Origin: Lysobacteraceae bacterium
GTDB taxonomy: Bacteria; Pseudomonadota; Gammaproteobacteria; Xanthomonadales; Xanthomonadaceae
Assembly: GCA_008015095.1 (NCBI GenBank)
Contig: SSEV01000137.1
Location: 1-32,348 of the forward strand
Reading direction: 5' to 3'
DNA length: 32,348 nucleotides
The notes beneath the pieces were generated by a model. The model was not told the origin of the DNA. It did not search any database and saw nothing but the letters and a program-made list of their open reading frames with translations. A program made the translations under genes and the position numbers. Shown here in pieces: positions 8,545 through 18,000 of this stretch (position 1 is its first letter; each line of letters begins with the position of its first letter).

Positions 8545-10134
8545 ATGGCTGACCCGGAACAGACGCCGTTCGATATCGACGCTACGGCCGATCGCGTCGT
8601 TGCGCTCCTGAATAACGGGCAGGGCGCCGAAGCCATGCGACTGCTTGAGCAGGAGCGCCAAAATCAACCGCAGTCTGTTCAAGAAGCGCTCGACCGCATG
8701 GTTGCGCACCGTGGCGAGCAAGCGATTGCGGATCTGCGCATACGGGCCCCGAATATTCCGGAATTCGAACCCGAGGCGGCGATCGTCAACGGTGCGTTGA
8801 CGCGTCTGGACGCCGCCGCCGGGCCGCCGCGGTTTCCAAGCGAAACCGAGATGAGCGCACTCACTGCGACCCAGCGCTACGACGTCTACGCGAGTATCGT
8901 CGAAGTGCGCGGGAACGACGCCGCGCGCGATGACCTCAATAGCAGCAACCGGGTGATTCTTGGGTTGAGGCAGGAAAACGCCACTGTCGATTCGGCGACG
9001 ACAGCGGAACCGGGGCAGACCGCGACCGACGATCCGGCGACCGACGTGGACGAATCGCGCCGGGGCACGGGCGTCTATGACGATCGCATCGTCGTGCTCG
9101 GACAACGTAATCCTGAAGGTGGTGGCGAGCCCGAAGTCTGGGAGTTCGATCGGGCGACGACGGAACCTACCGCGCAATACGACGAGCGGGCGCAAGGGGA
9201 AGAGCGCGAGGAACCCTACACCGACGTTCGCGCCAGAAGAATTGAAGGCCAGGACGCCAACGCCGATGGCGTGGCGGACCTGGGACGGCTTGCCGAGGGC
9301 ACCTACGAAATGTGGCACGACGACGAGCGCGGCCATTGGAATCCCCGTGACGGCAATGACGGTTTCGATCTCCGGCCAACGGCGGATGCCGTCGCCGACA
9401 ACCAGGAAGGCGTTCAACGCGACACCAATGGCGATGGGTTATTCACCGCCGACGACCCCGAGGGGACGCAACCGCTGAACGATACCTTCAAGATCCACTA
9501 CGGCTCGCTCAATAACACCGACTCCGCAGGATGTCAGACCATCCGCGGGCAGGATTACTACGAATTCATGGATGCGGTTCGGGGGAATCCCGATCAGACC
9601 AATTGGCAGTACGTACTGACTTCGACAACGGAGGGCGAACAGCGCACGCAGGGCGTCGAAGCGCCGAGGGTCGAGCCCATGGAGACTTCGCCGCGGCCTC
9701 AGCCGCGCCCGGACGAGGCTGGCGGTGACGGCGCGCCACAGGAATCATTGCGCCCGCAGCCTCGACCACCCGGACTGGGCGCCTCCGGCGCTGGGTTGCC
9801 GCAAGATGAGTTGATGGAACAGATCGCGCGCGCTTTCGACGAAAGCGATGCAAGCCGCGGTCTCGACAAGGGACAGCGCGACAACGTGCTTGCCGCCGCG
9901 TACCGTGCTTTCGCGCCATCGGTCGATCACGTTGGCGTCTATGGCGGCCAGCTGGTCGGCACCCGTGCGCCGCACGGGCTGGGCGTCGAGCCGATGGACA
10001 ATATTCCGGTCGGCATCGCCGCAACGAAAGACATGCCCGCGCAAGCGACGTTGGCCGCGGCGCAACGCGAACATGACGAAAGGCAGTTCATTCCTCCCAC
10101 CGAAGAACAACGCGGGATGGGCGCGCGCGTCTGA
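8545..10134 (+). CDS. Putative X-type T4SS effector with L,D-transpeptidase-like motif and XVIPCD-like C-terminus
   Basis: This 529-residue acidic protein has no signal peptide or membrane segment. Residues 1-150 are helical and Glu/Arg/Ala-rich. A middle region holds two EF-hand-like loops: D237-A-N-A-D-G-V-A-D, and D293-T-N-G-D-G-L-F-T with a D at position 12 (304). This is followed by H318 and the S327-A-G-C330 motif, reminiscent of the His and Ser-x-Gly-Cys active site of L,D-transpeptidase-like peptidoglycan enzymes. Residues about 370-418 are a Pro/Arg/Gln-rich linker. The last 110 residues (GLDKGQ..., S-V-D-H-V, then a Gln/Ala-rich end) resemble the XVIPCD domain that targets effectors to VirD4 of the antibacterial T4SS, though divergently. 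An AGAGG sequence precedes ATG 8545. The upstream lipoprotein fits as periplasmic immunity. The enzymatic activity is inference; the alternative is a structural or secreted calcium-binding protein. Confidence 0.6.
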   Translation: MADPEQTPFDIDATADRVVALLNNGQGAEAMRLLEQERQNQPQSVQEALDRMVAHRGEQAIADLRIRAPNIPEFEPEAAIVNGALTRLDAAAGPPRFPSETEMSALTATQRYDVYASIVEVRGNDAARDDLNSSNRVILGLRQENATVDSATTAEPGQTATDDPATDVDESRRGTGVYDDRIVVLGQRNPEGGGEPEVWEFDRATTEPTAQYDERAQGEEREEPYTDVRARRIEGQDANADGVADLGRLAEGTYEMWHDDERGHWNPRDGNDGFDLRPTADAVADNQEGVQRDTNGDGLFTADDPEGTQPLNDTFKIHYGSLNNTDSAGCQTIRGQDYYEFMDAVRGNPDQTNWQYVLTSTTEGEQRTQGVEAPRVEPMETSPRPQPRPDEAGGDGAPQESLRPQPRPPGLGASGAGLPQDELMEQIARAFDESDASRGLDKGQRDNVLAAAYRAFAPSVDHVGVYGGQLVGTRAPHGLGVEPMDNIPVGIAATKDMPAQATLAAAQREHDERQFIPPTEEQRGMGARV

Positions 10135-10184
10135 CCAAGAGGCGAGGTGCGTACGAGGCATGTCCGGATCTGTCGCATCCTGAC

Positions 10185-10216
10185 GACCGTGACGCCGCGA
10201 TCGGGCGGCGTCGGTC
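10185..10216 (+). terminator. GC-rich hairpin after the effector gene
   Basis: GACGCCGC (10191-10198) and GCGGCGTC (10205-10212) form a perfect 8-bp stem with a 6-base loop, extended by GACC/GGTC outside a two-base bulge. It lies about 50 bp after the effector stop in the 148-bp gap before the peptidase gene. There is no T-tract, so termination efficiency is uncertain. Confidence 0.5.
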
Positions 10217-10282
10217 CGGGACGCCGTTGAGGCACGTGCTCGGGGGACGGTGACGCGTTAAGCTGCAGACCGTTTCGACTCG

Positions 10283-12712
10283 ATGCCGCTGTCCATGCGC
10301 CCGATTTCCGCTCACGCCGCTCGCCGTCATGTCCTTGTTTCGATCCTGGCTTCGCTGGTTATCGGACTCTGCGCGGCATCCCATGCATCCGCTCAACCTG
10401 TACAAGCATTGACGCTCGATCAGATCATGGCCGACCCGGACTGGATCGGGCCCGCAGTCGAACAGGCCTGGTGGTCGTGGGACGGGCGCAGCGTGCAATA
10501 CCTGCGCAAGCGCGAGAGCGCGAGCGTGCGCGATCTGTGGCGGCAGTCGATCGACGGCGCCGCCGCGTCGCGCGTCGACGGTGCGGCACTGCAGGACGTT
10601 GATGCGCCGCGCCCGGTCTACGACGCGACGCGCGCACGAACCGCTTTCGTGCGCAACGGCGACATCTTCGTGCGCGATCTGCGTAACGGGGCGTTGACGC
10701 AGATCACGCGCAGCGAAGCGCAGGAATCGCGCCCGCAATGGAGTGCCGGCGGCGTACTGGTGTTTCGCGCCGGGAACGACTGGTTCCGTTGGTCGCCGGG
10801 CCAGGGCGTACAGCAGGCGGCGAACGTCAAGACTGCGGCCGATCCGGCCAAACCACCGAAAGGAAACGATCTGCGCGATCGTCAGTCGCGCCTGATCGAA
10901 ACCCTCAAGAACGACCGCGACCGCCGCGAGGCCGCGCGCAAGGTCGAGGACGAGCGTCTGCGTGCGGATACCACGCGAGCGCCCGCGCCGGTGTATCTGG
11001 GCGCGGATGTCGACATCGCGGACAGCGCATTGTCGCCGGATGGGCGCTGGTTGATCGTAGTCACCACCGCCAAGGGAGCTGAGGCCGGTCAAGCGGGCAA
11101 GATGCCGAAGTACGTCACCGAATCCGGTTACGAGGAATTCGAAGAGGTGCGCACCCGAGTCGGTCGTAACGCGCCCTTGCCGCATCGCTTGTGGCTGGTC
11201 GACGTGGCTGCGGCCACGGCGCGCGAACTCAAATTCGACACGCTGCCCGGTATCGCGGACGACCCGCTCGCGGAACTGCGCAAAGCGGCGAAGCAGGAGC
11301 CGTTGAAGGGTGCGCGCGCCGTGCGCATCGAAACCGATGGCGACGGCAGCGGGCCGGCGGTTCGTTGGAGCGACGACGGCGGCAGCGTCGCGGTGCTGGT
11401 CCGCGCCGTGGACAACAAGGACCGCTGGCTGGTCACGTTGACGCCCACGGCCGGTGACGCGACCGGGTTGCGCTTGCGCCACCACCTCCGCGACCCTGCC
11501 TGGATCGGCTGGAACTTCAACGAATTCGGCTGGCTGCCGGATCACAAGACCGTGTGGTATCTGTCGGAGGAAAGCGGCTATTCGCATCTGTACGTGCACG
11601 ATGGCGGCAAGGCGCGCGCGCTGACTTCCGGGAAATGGGAAGCGTCGTCGCCGCAGTTATCGGCGGACGGCAAGCGATTTTTCTTTCTGTGCAACCGTGC
11701 CTGGCCGGGCGATTACGAAGTCTGTGACGTGCCCGTGGCGGGCGGCGCGTTACGCGCAGCGACGGCGATGGATGGCGTCGAGTACGTCGCGCTGTCGCCG
11801 GATGGCAAACGCCTGCTGGTGCGCCACTCCGACAGCTATTTGCCGCCGCAGATCGCAGTGATCGATGCGGCTACGGGAACGACGACCGAACTCAGCGACA
11901 CCCGCAGCGAGGCCTTCAAGGACATCCGCTGGTTGGAGCCCGAATACGTGCGTGTGCCTTCCAAGCACGGCGCGGGCATCGTCTGGGGCAAATACTACGG
12001 CCCCAAGACGCCCGATCCCGGTAAGCGCTACCCGATCGTGATGTTCGTGCACGGCGCCGGATATCTGCAAAACGTGCACGACAAGTATCCGAACTATTTC
12101 CGCGAACAGATGTTCCACAACCTGCTGGTGCAACGCGGCTATATCGTCCTGGATTTGGATTTCCGCGCATCGGAAGGCTACGGCCGCGATTGGCGCACGG
12201 CGATCTACCGGCACATGGGCGAGCCGGAGCTGCAGGACTATCTCGACGGCCTGGATTGGCTGGTCGATCACAAGCAAGGCGACCGCGACCGTGTCGGCAT
12301 TTACGGCGGCAGCTACGGTGGCTTCATGGCGTTCATGGCGCTGTTCAAGCAGCCGGGCGTGTTCAAAGCTGGCGCCGCGCTGCGGCCGGTGACCGATTGG
12401 TCGCAGTACAACCATGAATACACCAGCAATATCCTCAACACGCCCGAACTCGATCCCGAAGCGTACAAGCGCTCATCGCCGATCGAACTGGCGGCAGGCC
12501 TGCGCGATCATCTGCTGATCTGCCACGGCATGATCGACGACAACGTGTTCTACAAGGATTCGGTGATGCTGGCGCAACGATTGATCGAATTGCGCAAGGA
12601 CAAGTGGGAACTGGCCAGCTATCCGCTGGAACGCCATGGATTCACCCATCCGGACGCTTGGTACGACGAATACCGGCGGATTTACGAATTATTCGAACGG
12701 ACCCTGAAATAG
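10283..12712 (+). CDS. Exported S9 family prolyl-oligopeptidase/DPP IV-like peptidase
   Basis: This is a serine peptidase of the prolyl oligopeptidase family, probably periplasmic or secreted, cleaving dipeptides or small oligopeptides from peptides. The 809 residues start with a signal peptide (cut after A-S-H-A-S-A, about residue 38). A DPP IV-type beta-propeller region with repeated L-S-P-D-G-x-x and R-W-S-D-D-G motifs follows. The C-terminal alpha/beta hydrolase domain has the catalytic triad: Ser677 in GGSYGG, Asp752 in GMIDDNV and His785 in ERHGF. Length is typical for bacterial DPP IV-like enzymes. The start may be ATG 10283 or ATG 10295; neither has a clear Shine-Dalgarno and both leave the signal peptide intact. 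It stands alone between two hairpins. Substrate specificity cannot be read from the sequence. Confidence 0.93.
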   Translation: MPLSMRPISAHAARRHVLVSILASLVIGLCAASHASAQPVQALTLDQIMADPDWIGPAVEQAWWSWDGRSVQYLRKRESASVRDLWRQSIDGAAASRVDGAALQDVDAPRPVYDATRARTAFVRNGDIFVRDLRNGALTQITRSEAQESRPQWSAGGVLVFRAGNDWFRWSPGQGVQQAANVKTAADPAKPPKGNDLRDRQSRLIETLKNDRDRREAARKVEDERLRADTTRAPAPVYLGADVDIADSALSPDGRWLIVVTTAKGAEAGQAGKMPKYVTESGYEEFEEVRTRVGRNAPLPHRLWLVDVAAATARELKFDTLPGIADDPLAELRKAAKQEPLKGARAVRIETDGDGSGPAVRWSDDGGSVAVLVRAVDNKDRWLVTLTPTAGDATGLRLRHHLRDPAWIGWNFNEFGWLPDHKTVWYLSEESGYSHLYVHDGGKARALTSGKWEASSPQLSADGKRFFFLCNRAWPGDYEVCDVPVAGGALRAATAMDGVEYVALSPDGKRLLVRHSDSYLPPQIAVIDAATGTTTELSDTRSEAFKDIRWLEPEYVRVPSKHGAGIVWGKYYGPKTPDPGKRYPIVMFVHGAGYLQNVHDKYPNYFREQMFHNLLVQRGYIVLDLDFRASEGYGRDWRTAIYRHMGEPELQDYLDGLDWLVDHKQGDRDRVGIYGGSYGGFMAFMALFKQPGVFKAGAALRPVTDWSQYNHEYTSNILNTPELDPEAYKRSSPIELAAGLRDHLLICHGMIDDNVFYKDSVMLAQRLIELRKDKWELASYPLERHGFTHPDAWYDEYRRIYELFERTLK

Positions 12713-12750
12713 CCGCTGCTGGAAACATCGCCGGTCGATATCGCCGCAGC

Positions 12751-12774
12751 GCGCGCCGGACCGACGGCGCGTTT
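12751..12774 (+). terminator. Probable terminator of the S9 peptidase gene
   Basis: CGCGCCG (12752-12758) and CGGCGCG (12765-12771) form a 7-bp GC stem with loop GACCGA, followed by TTT. It lies 40 bp after the peptidase stop codon. Confidence 0.55.
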
Positions 12775-12839
12775 GCCCGGCCCGCAAGCCGGCCATCGTG
12801 CGTACGGGCGGGCATGCGGCGGCGGCTGCATCTTTGTTA

Positions 12840-12916
12840 GCGAAACCATAACGAATTCATCGCAAAAAATTTCGTTTCGCCTAATCGTGCTTTAAGCCGC
12901 GTCGCGCAGGCTGCGC
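12840..12916 (+). promoter_or_regulatory. PmrA-like box and start-site hairpin upstream of the eptA-like gene
   Basis: CCTAAT-N5-TTTAAG (12880-12896) matches the PmrA-type direct repeat (Y-TTAA-K, N5, Y-TTAA-K) at all but one position. An inverted repeat GCGAAAC (12840-12846)/GTTTCGC (12874-12880) encloses an A/T-rich tract just before it. A small hairpin, GCGCA (12904-12908)/TGCGC (12912-12916), ends two bases before ATG 12919, where no Shine-Dalgarno is visible. This is consistent with two-component control of lipid A modification, but the regulator is not in the window. Confidence 0.45.
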
Positions 12917-12918
12917 AC

Positions 12919-14658
12919 ATGCCGGCTACGTTCAAATCGATCCGCCCCGTCATGGGCGTCAATTCGCTGCTGCTGCTGGTCGCGGCCTTTCTCACGGTCG
13001 CGGCCAATGGCCGTTTCTGGGGCATCGTGTTCGCCGCAGATCTCGGAACGGGCGGGCACGGGTTGCTGGTCATCGCAGCGGTGGCCGCCGCGCTGCTGAG
13101 CATCACGGTGTTGATGCTGCTACCGTTGAGCGTGCCCGGCCTGCTCAAGCCGGGACTGGTGCTGGTGTTGCTGCTTGCGGCGGGCGCTGCGCATTTCATC
13201 GGCGATTTCGGCGCGGTGATCGACCGTCATGCTCTCGCCAGCGTTTACGAGACCGATGCGCGTGAGGCGGGCGAATGGTTTTCGCTGCGGATGCTGACGA
13301 CGATCGCTCTGCTCGGCGTGGCGCCTGCCCTCCTCACGTGCTGGGTCCGGATCGAATGGCAGCGGCCATTGCGGGAACTGTTCGCGCGAGCGAAGTTGGC
13401 GCTGGCCGTGCTGGCGGCTCTGGCCATTGCCGCCGTGACATGCGGCAAGGACGTCGCTTCGTTGTTGCGCAACCACATGGAGCTGCGTCATATCGCCAAT
13501 CCGTTCGCGCTGCTCGCCGCGCAGTTGTCGTACCTCGACCATGCGCGCAACGATGGTCGCCCGCTGGAGCAGATCGGCACCGACGCGCGGCGCGGCAGCG
13601 CTCTGCCCCCGGGGCCGCGGCCCGTGGTGCTGGTACTGGCGATCGGCGAGTCCGCGCGCGCGGCCAGCCTCGATCTGAACGGCTATACGCGCGATACCGA
13701 TGTGAGTCTGCATCCGGTTCCGGTGGTCAATTTCCGCAACGTCCGCAGCTGCGGCACCAATACCGCAACCTCGGTGCCCTGCATGTTCTCCGGTCTTGGG
13801 CGCAAGCGTTACGACGACGGCATCGTCAAGCGGCGCGAGAACCTGCTCGACGTGCTGATGCGCGGTGGCTACGACGCGATATGGTTGGATAACAACACCG
13901 GCAGCAAGGGCTTAGCCAAACGCGCCAAGGAAATCCATGTCGGCAGCGCGCCGGATCCGGATATCTGCAATGCCGAGGGCTGCTACGACGAGGCCCTCTT
14001 GCGCGAGCTGGATCGCCTGCTTCCGATCATCCGGCGCGATACCGTGATCGTGTTGCACTTGCTTGGCAGCCACGGACCTGCGTACTACGCGCGCTATCCT
14101 GAGCGTTTCGCTGCGTTCAAACCGGAATGCAAGACCAACGAATTGCAGCGCTGCAGCGACCAGCAGATCCGTAACACCTACGACAACACAGTTTTATATA
14201 CCTCTTACGTTCTTTCCGGAATCGTCGCGCGACTCGGCGAGCGTCGTGTGTTGCCTGCGGATGCGCCGATCCGCTGTCTCGCCGCGCGCGGGCATGCGGT
14301 CAGACCCGGACAGTGCCCGGAAATGGGCGCGCCGGCAGCGCACGGCGCCGTCCCGAATTTCGACGCAGCGATGCTTTACGTATCCGATCATGGCGAATCG
14401 CTGGGCGAGCACGGCCTGTATCTGCACGGCGCGCCATACGCGATCGCCCCCGACGAACAGACGCTCGTGCCGATGTTGTTCTGGACATCGCAGGGTTTTG
14501 CCGCGCGGCGAAAGCTCGACAGCGAATGCCTGCGCGGTCGCGCGGATGCGCCGCTTTCGCACGATCATTTCTTCCACATCGTGCTCGGCCTGACGAATGT
14601 GCAGACCGTGCTGTATCGCAGGCAGTTAGATGCATTCGTCGGTTGCGGTATGGGATAG
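12919..14658 (+). CDS. eptA: Phosphoethanolamine transferase, EptA/MCR family
   Basis: The protein transfers phosphoethanolamine from phosphatidylethanolamine to lipid A at the periplasmic face of the inner membrane, which lowers negative charge and polymyxin binding. The 579 residues have about five N-terminal membrane helices followed by a soluble sulfatase-fold domain. Key residues are present: Glu244 (AIGESARA), nucleophile Thr280 (SCGTNTATSVPCMFS), His385 (GSHGP), Asp490-His491 (SDHGESLGE) and His503 (YLHG), with paired cysteines typical of the family. An extra segment of about 35 residues (roughly 443-480) containing Cys453 and Cys466 lies just before the DHGE motif, longer than the usual linker there. 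The start at 12919 has no Shine-Dalgarno; ATG 12952 is a possible alternative. It stands alone, with a PmrA-like box upstream. Chromosomal eptA-like genes are common in Xanthomonadaceae. Confidence 0.93.
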   Translation: MPATFKSIRPVMGVNSLLLLVAAFLTVAANGRFWGIVFAADLGTGGHGLLVIAAVAAALLSITVLMLLPLSVPGLLKPGLVLVLLLAAGAAHFIGDFGAVIDRHALASVYETDAREAGEWFSLRMLTTIALLGVAPALLTCWVRIEWQRPLRELFARAKLALAVLAALAIAAVTCGKDVASLLRNHMELRHIANPFALLAAQLSYLDHARNDGRPLEQIGTDARRGSALPPGPRPVVLVLAIGESARAASLDLNGYTRDTDVSLHPVPVVNFRNVRSCGTNTATSVPCMFSGLGRKRYDDGIVKRRENLLDVLMRGGYDAIWLDNNTGSKGLAKRAKEIHVGSAPDPDICNAEGCYDEALLRELDRLLPIIRRDTVIVLHLLGSHGPAYYARYPERFAAFKPECKTNELQRCSDQQIRNTYDNTVLYTSYVLSGIVARLGERRVLPADAPIRCLAARGHAVRPGQCPEMGAPAAHGAVPNFDAAMLYVSDHGESLGEHGLYLHGAPYAIAPDEQTLVPMLFWTSQGFAARRKLDSECLRGRADAPLSHDHFFHIVLGLTNVQTVLYRRQLDAFVGCGMG

Positions 14659-15002
14659 CGGGGGGTTGAAACTGCTTGAAACGTCGATACGCACGCTTGG
14701 ATGGCGTAATCAGGAAGCGGAGCATGAAAGCTAGCGTCATGTTTGCGGAAGCGATCACAGAAGATGAGATCTCATCCAAAGATGAGTGATCCAAAAAAAA
14801 GATCGCACTAGGAAGATTGTGTTGCCGCGTCTATCAAGGCAACAAAAAGCAAAACCAACCTTAAATCGAAACAAGCAAGTGACTATCCGGCCTTTGCAGT
14901 CGTCCAGATAATTCCGACGAGACTAAGACGCGCGCGGACAGGGGAGAGGGAATCCGCGCGGCGCACGTCTTTAGAAGCAGATCAGACGATCAGGAGGATC
15001 CG
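14659..15002 (+). promoter_or_regulatory. 344-bp upstream region with palindrome and strong RBS
   Basis: No gene was seen. The region is unusually A-rich from 14700 to 14880. A perfect 14-bp palindrome, GATGAGATCTCATC, lies at 14763-14776, and a third GATGAG half-site follows at 14781-14786. A strong AGGAGG (14992-14997) precedes the ATG at 15003 by five bases, so the lipase start is secure. Confidence 0.5.
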
Positions 15003-18000
15003 ATGTCAGCTTTTCCAGGCCAATACTCCCGCTTCAACCCCGTTGTGCCCCCGCGGAAATTTCTACTGTCGGTTTTAGTGTGGATGTCGGCGATCGTCGC
15101 GTCACCGACGTACGCGCAGTGCAATACACAGAACCTCGCGCCGACCGGCACCGCGACCGCGTCAACCACTTATCCCGGATACAGTCCGGCGCGTGTCAAC
15201 GATGGCAACATCAGCACCGCGCTTGGGGGTGCGACCAGTTGGGCCAATGACCGGTTCGGCACCGCCATCCTCGACATCAACCTGACTGCGCCCGCGCCGA
15301 TCAGTGGAATCGCGCTGTATACGACCCTTGGGTACGAAGTCAGGGATTACAACGTCCTACTGCGCGTGAACGGGCTTTGGCAGACGGTCAGCCAGATCCG
15401 CGGAAATACCGCCGCTCTGCGCAATATCGCATTCGCGCCGCAAGTCGCCGATGCGGTTCGGATCCAGGGCATCAGCGGCCCGGCGATCCAGCCCGGATAC
15501 ATCCGGGTCAACGAACTGCAGATCTGCAGATCTGCCCAGGTCACCACGACACTCAATGGCCGGGTCAGGTTGTTCCACCCACGCAACAATAACCCGGGAT
15601 TGGCCAATGTCACCGTCGATCTTGGCGGCGGTCTGGTCGCGACCACGAACGCCGCGGGCAATTACCAGATCGCCAATGTTCCGGCTGGCGCCTACACGAT
15701 TCGCGCTACGCGCGCCGGGTTGACCTGCGGCAGCGCGCAATTCCAACGCGACCGTTACACTGTGCAACTCAACGGCGGCACCTTCACTGCAATCGATATC
15801 CTTTGCTACAACCGCAACCCGATCGTCTACGTGACCGGTTGGACCGACACCTTGGCGCGCTTCATTCCGGTGTCGGGCATGCTCAGAGACGAAGGATATC
15901 TGGATGTCGATGGGCGGGTTCAAACGAGCATCGCGTATACCCCGCCGTTGCTGGTGAATGCGGTTGGCTTGAGAGCCGCGGTCGAAGAGGCGCGTTATCT
16001 CACCGGACAGCCGCAAGCCATCCTGTTCGCGCACAGCATGGGTGGATTGGTCTCGCGCAGCTATGTCGAAAGCTTCCTGTACCGGAATGATGTCTCGCAG
16101 GTGTTCACGTTCGGTTCGCCGCACCGCGGCACGCCGGCGATCACCTGGCTCGCATGCCTGCCCAATCAACCGGCGGTATGCGAGATGTCGAAACCGAACA
16201 TGCTGCTGTTCAACGTCACCCATGGCCAGCGCCCAGGGGTTCGTTACCATGCGATCGGCGGTGATGCGCCGATGTGGGAGACGCGCAGAGTCTGCTTCCG
16301 GATTTTCGGTATCAGGATCTGCTTCAACGTTCCCTGGCCTAATTTCAATTTCCGCAATGGATTCGGCTGGGCTACCGGCCTTCTGATCCCATTGCCGGAC
16401 GATGCCCTGATCCAGACTCATAGCTCGACCGGCATGCCCGGGCTTCTGGATCGGATGGTGACCCAGGAAGTGCATATCAGGCCGGCGCTCGGGCATCGCG
16501 ATTACTACGATTGGAACGGCAATAATTGGAGCCAGCAGGCCTACCAGAACTGCGCTCACCCCGTTCTGGTCGCAATGAGCCGGATCAACTGCGGGACGGT
16601 CAGTTTCTGGCCGGTCTTCGGTTTCTATATGCGTGCGCAGCAGGCCGCGGGTTCGGGCCGTCTACCGTTGCAGACGACGCAGTCCGGCGAATTCGCGCAA
16701 CGCAGCCGCACGGTCAACACCGCATTCGCACCGTTGCAGACCATCGAACGCGAAGTGCTGGTGGACGGCAGCCCGACCATCTTCACCGCAGAATGGGGCG
16801 AAGGCGATGCGCGTCTGACCCTGATCGATCCGAGCGGGCAGGTCTTCGATCCGGAATACGCCGCATCGATCCTCGACGGCGAGCCTGTCGCGGGCGAGCC
16901 GATCAGCGATCGTTTCGAACCCGAAATGGTGCTGTATCAGGCGACCGGGACATCCGCTTCCTATCAGTTCCCGGCGCCGCGGCCCGGGCGTTGGCGCATG
17001 ATCGTGCAGGGCGGCGATACGATTTCGCCCAAGAACGGCCGCTTGGAAACCAATGTCGTGTTCGACAGTGGCCTGGGCATGGATTTCCAAAACGAATTCC
17101 CGTTCTTCCTCGCCGGAAGCAAAGCGGAAATCCGGCTATTGCCGACTTCCACGGTGTTCAGCGCCCAAGCCGAAGCGGAAATCGTTCGCTTCGATGGCGT
17201 TGTCGACACGGTGCAACTCACCCGACAGCTCGACGACAGCTATCGCGGCGTGTATCCGGTGCCCGATGCCGCCGGTATCGCCGAAGTGCGCTGGTTCGTC
17301 AGCGGAACGACCGCTACGGGCCAACCGTTCGAACGGGCCGGCAGCGATGCGGTGCAAATCAGCAGACGCAATCTGACGGTGACCGGCGTCAGCGTTGAAA
17401 CCCCGGTTCCGCGTCCCGGCGAGCCGCAGCGTTATATGGCGCTGGAGATCCCGGTCGATATCGAATCCGCATACAGCGGAACCGCGATGGTCGCGGCCGA
17501 TCTCGTCGATGGGGAAGGCAATGTCGTGGCCAATGCCGCGCTGGCGCATGATGCGCGGATCGGTCCCAATCGGGTGACCCTGAGGTTCGAGGGCGACGAT
17601 CTCTTCGCCAACCGGCGCAATGGTCCATACCGCCTCACCAACCTGATCACGATCGATCAGCGGGAAGCGGCTTTGTTGTCGGATTGGCTGCAGGATCAGC
17701 TCGTCACGAACGCCTATGACTATCGCCAGTTCGGACCATCGCAACCGACCGCCTGCGGCGCCGAAAACCTGTTGCTCGGAGGCAGCGCGAGCGCCACCAG
17801 TTCGTACTACGGTTATAGCCCGTGGCACACGATCGACGGTGACCGCAATACCGCGCTCGGCCCGTCCTACAGTTGGTCGAACGCGCGCGAAACCGATACG
17901 GTGCCGGCGCTGCCGGCCAGCCTCCAGATCACGCCTGCGACGACCATCGTTGCTGACCAGATTCTGGTGTACAGCACGGCCGATTGGGAAATCCGGGACT

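Noticed and set aside
10088-11599. Long open frame (503 codons) on the minus strand opposite the S9 peptidase
   Set aside because: It lies entirely across the well-supported peptidase and effector end, has Arg/Gln-rich composition typical of an antisense frame in GC-rich DNA, and shows no domain.
15357-16559. Minus-strand open frame of 400 codons inside the lipase gene
   Set aside because: Antisense shadow; the plus frame has a signal peptide, the HSMGG motif and a strong ribosome binding site.
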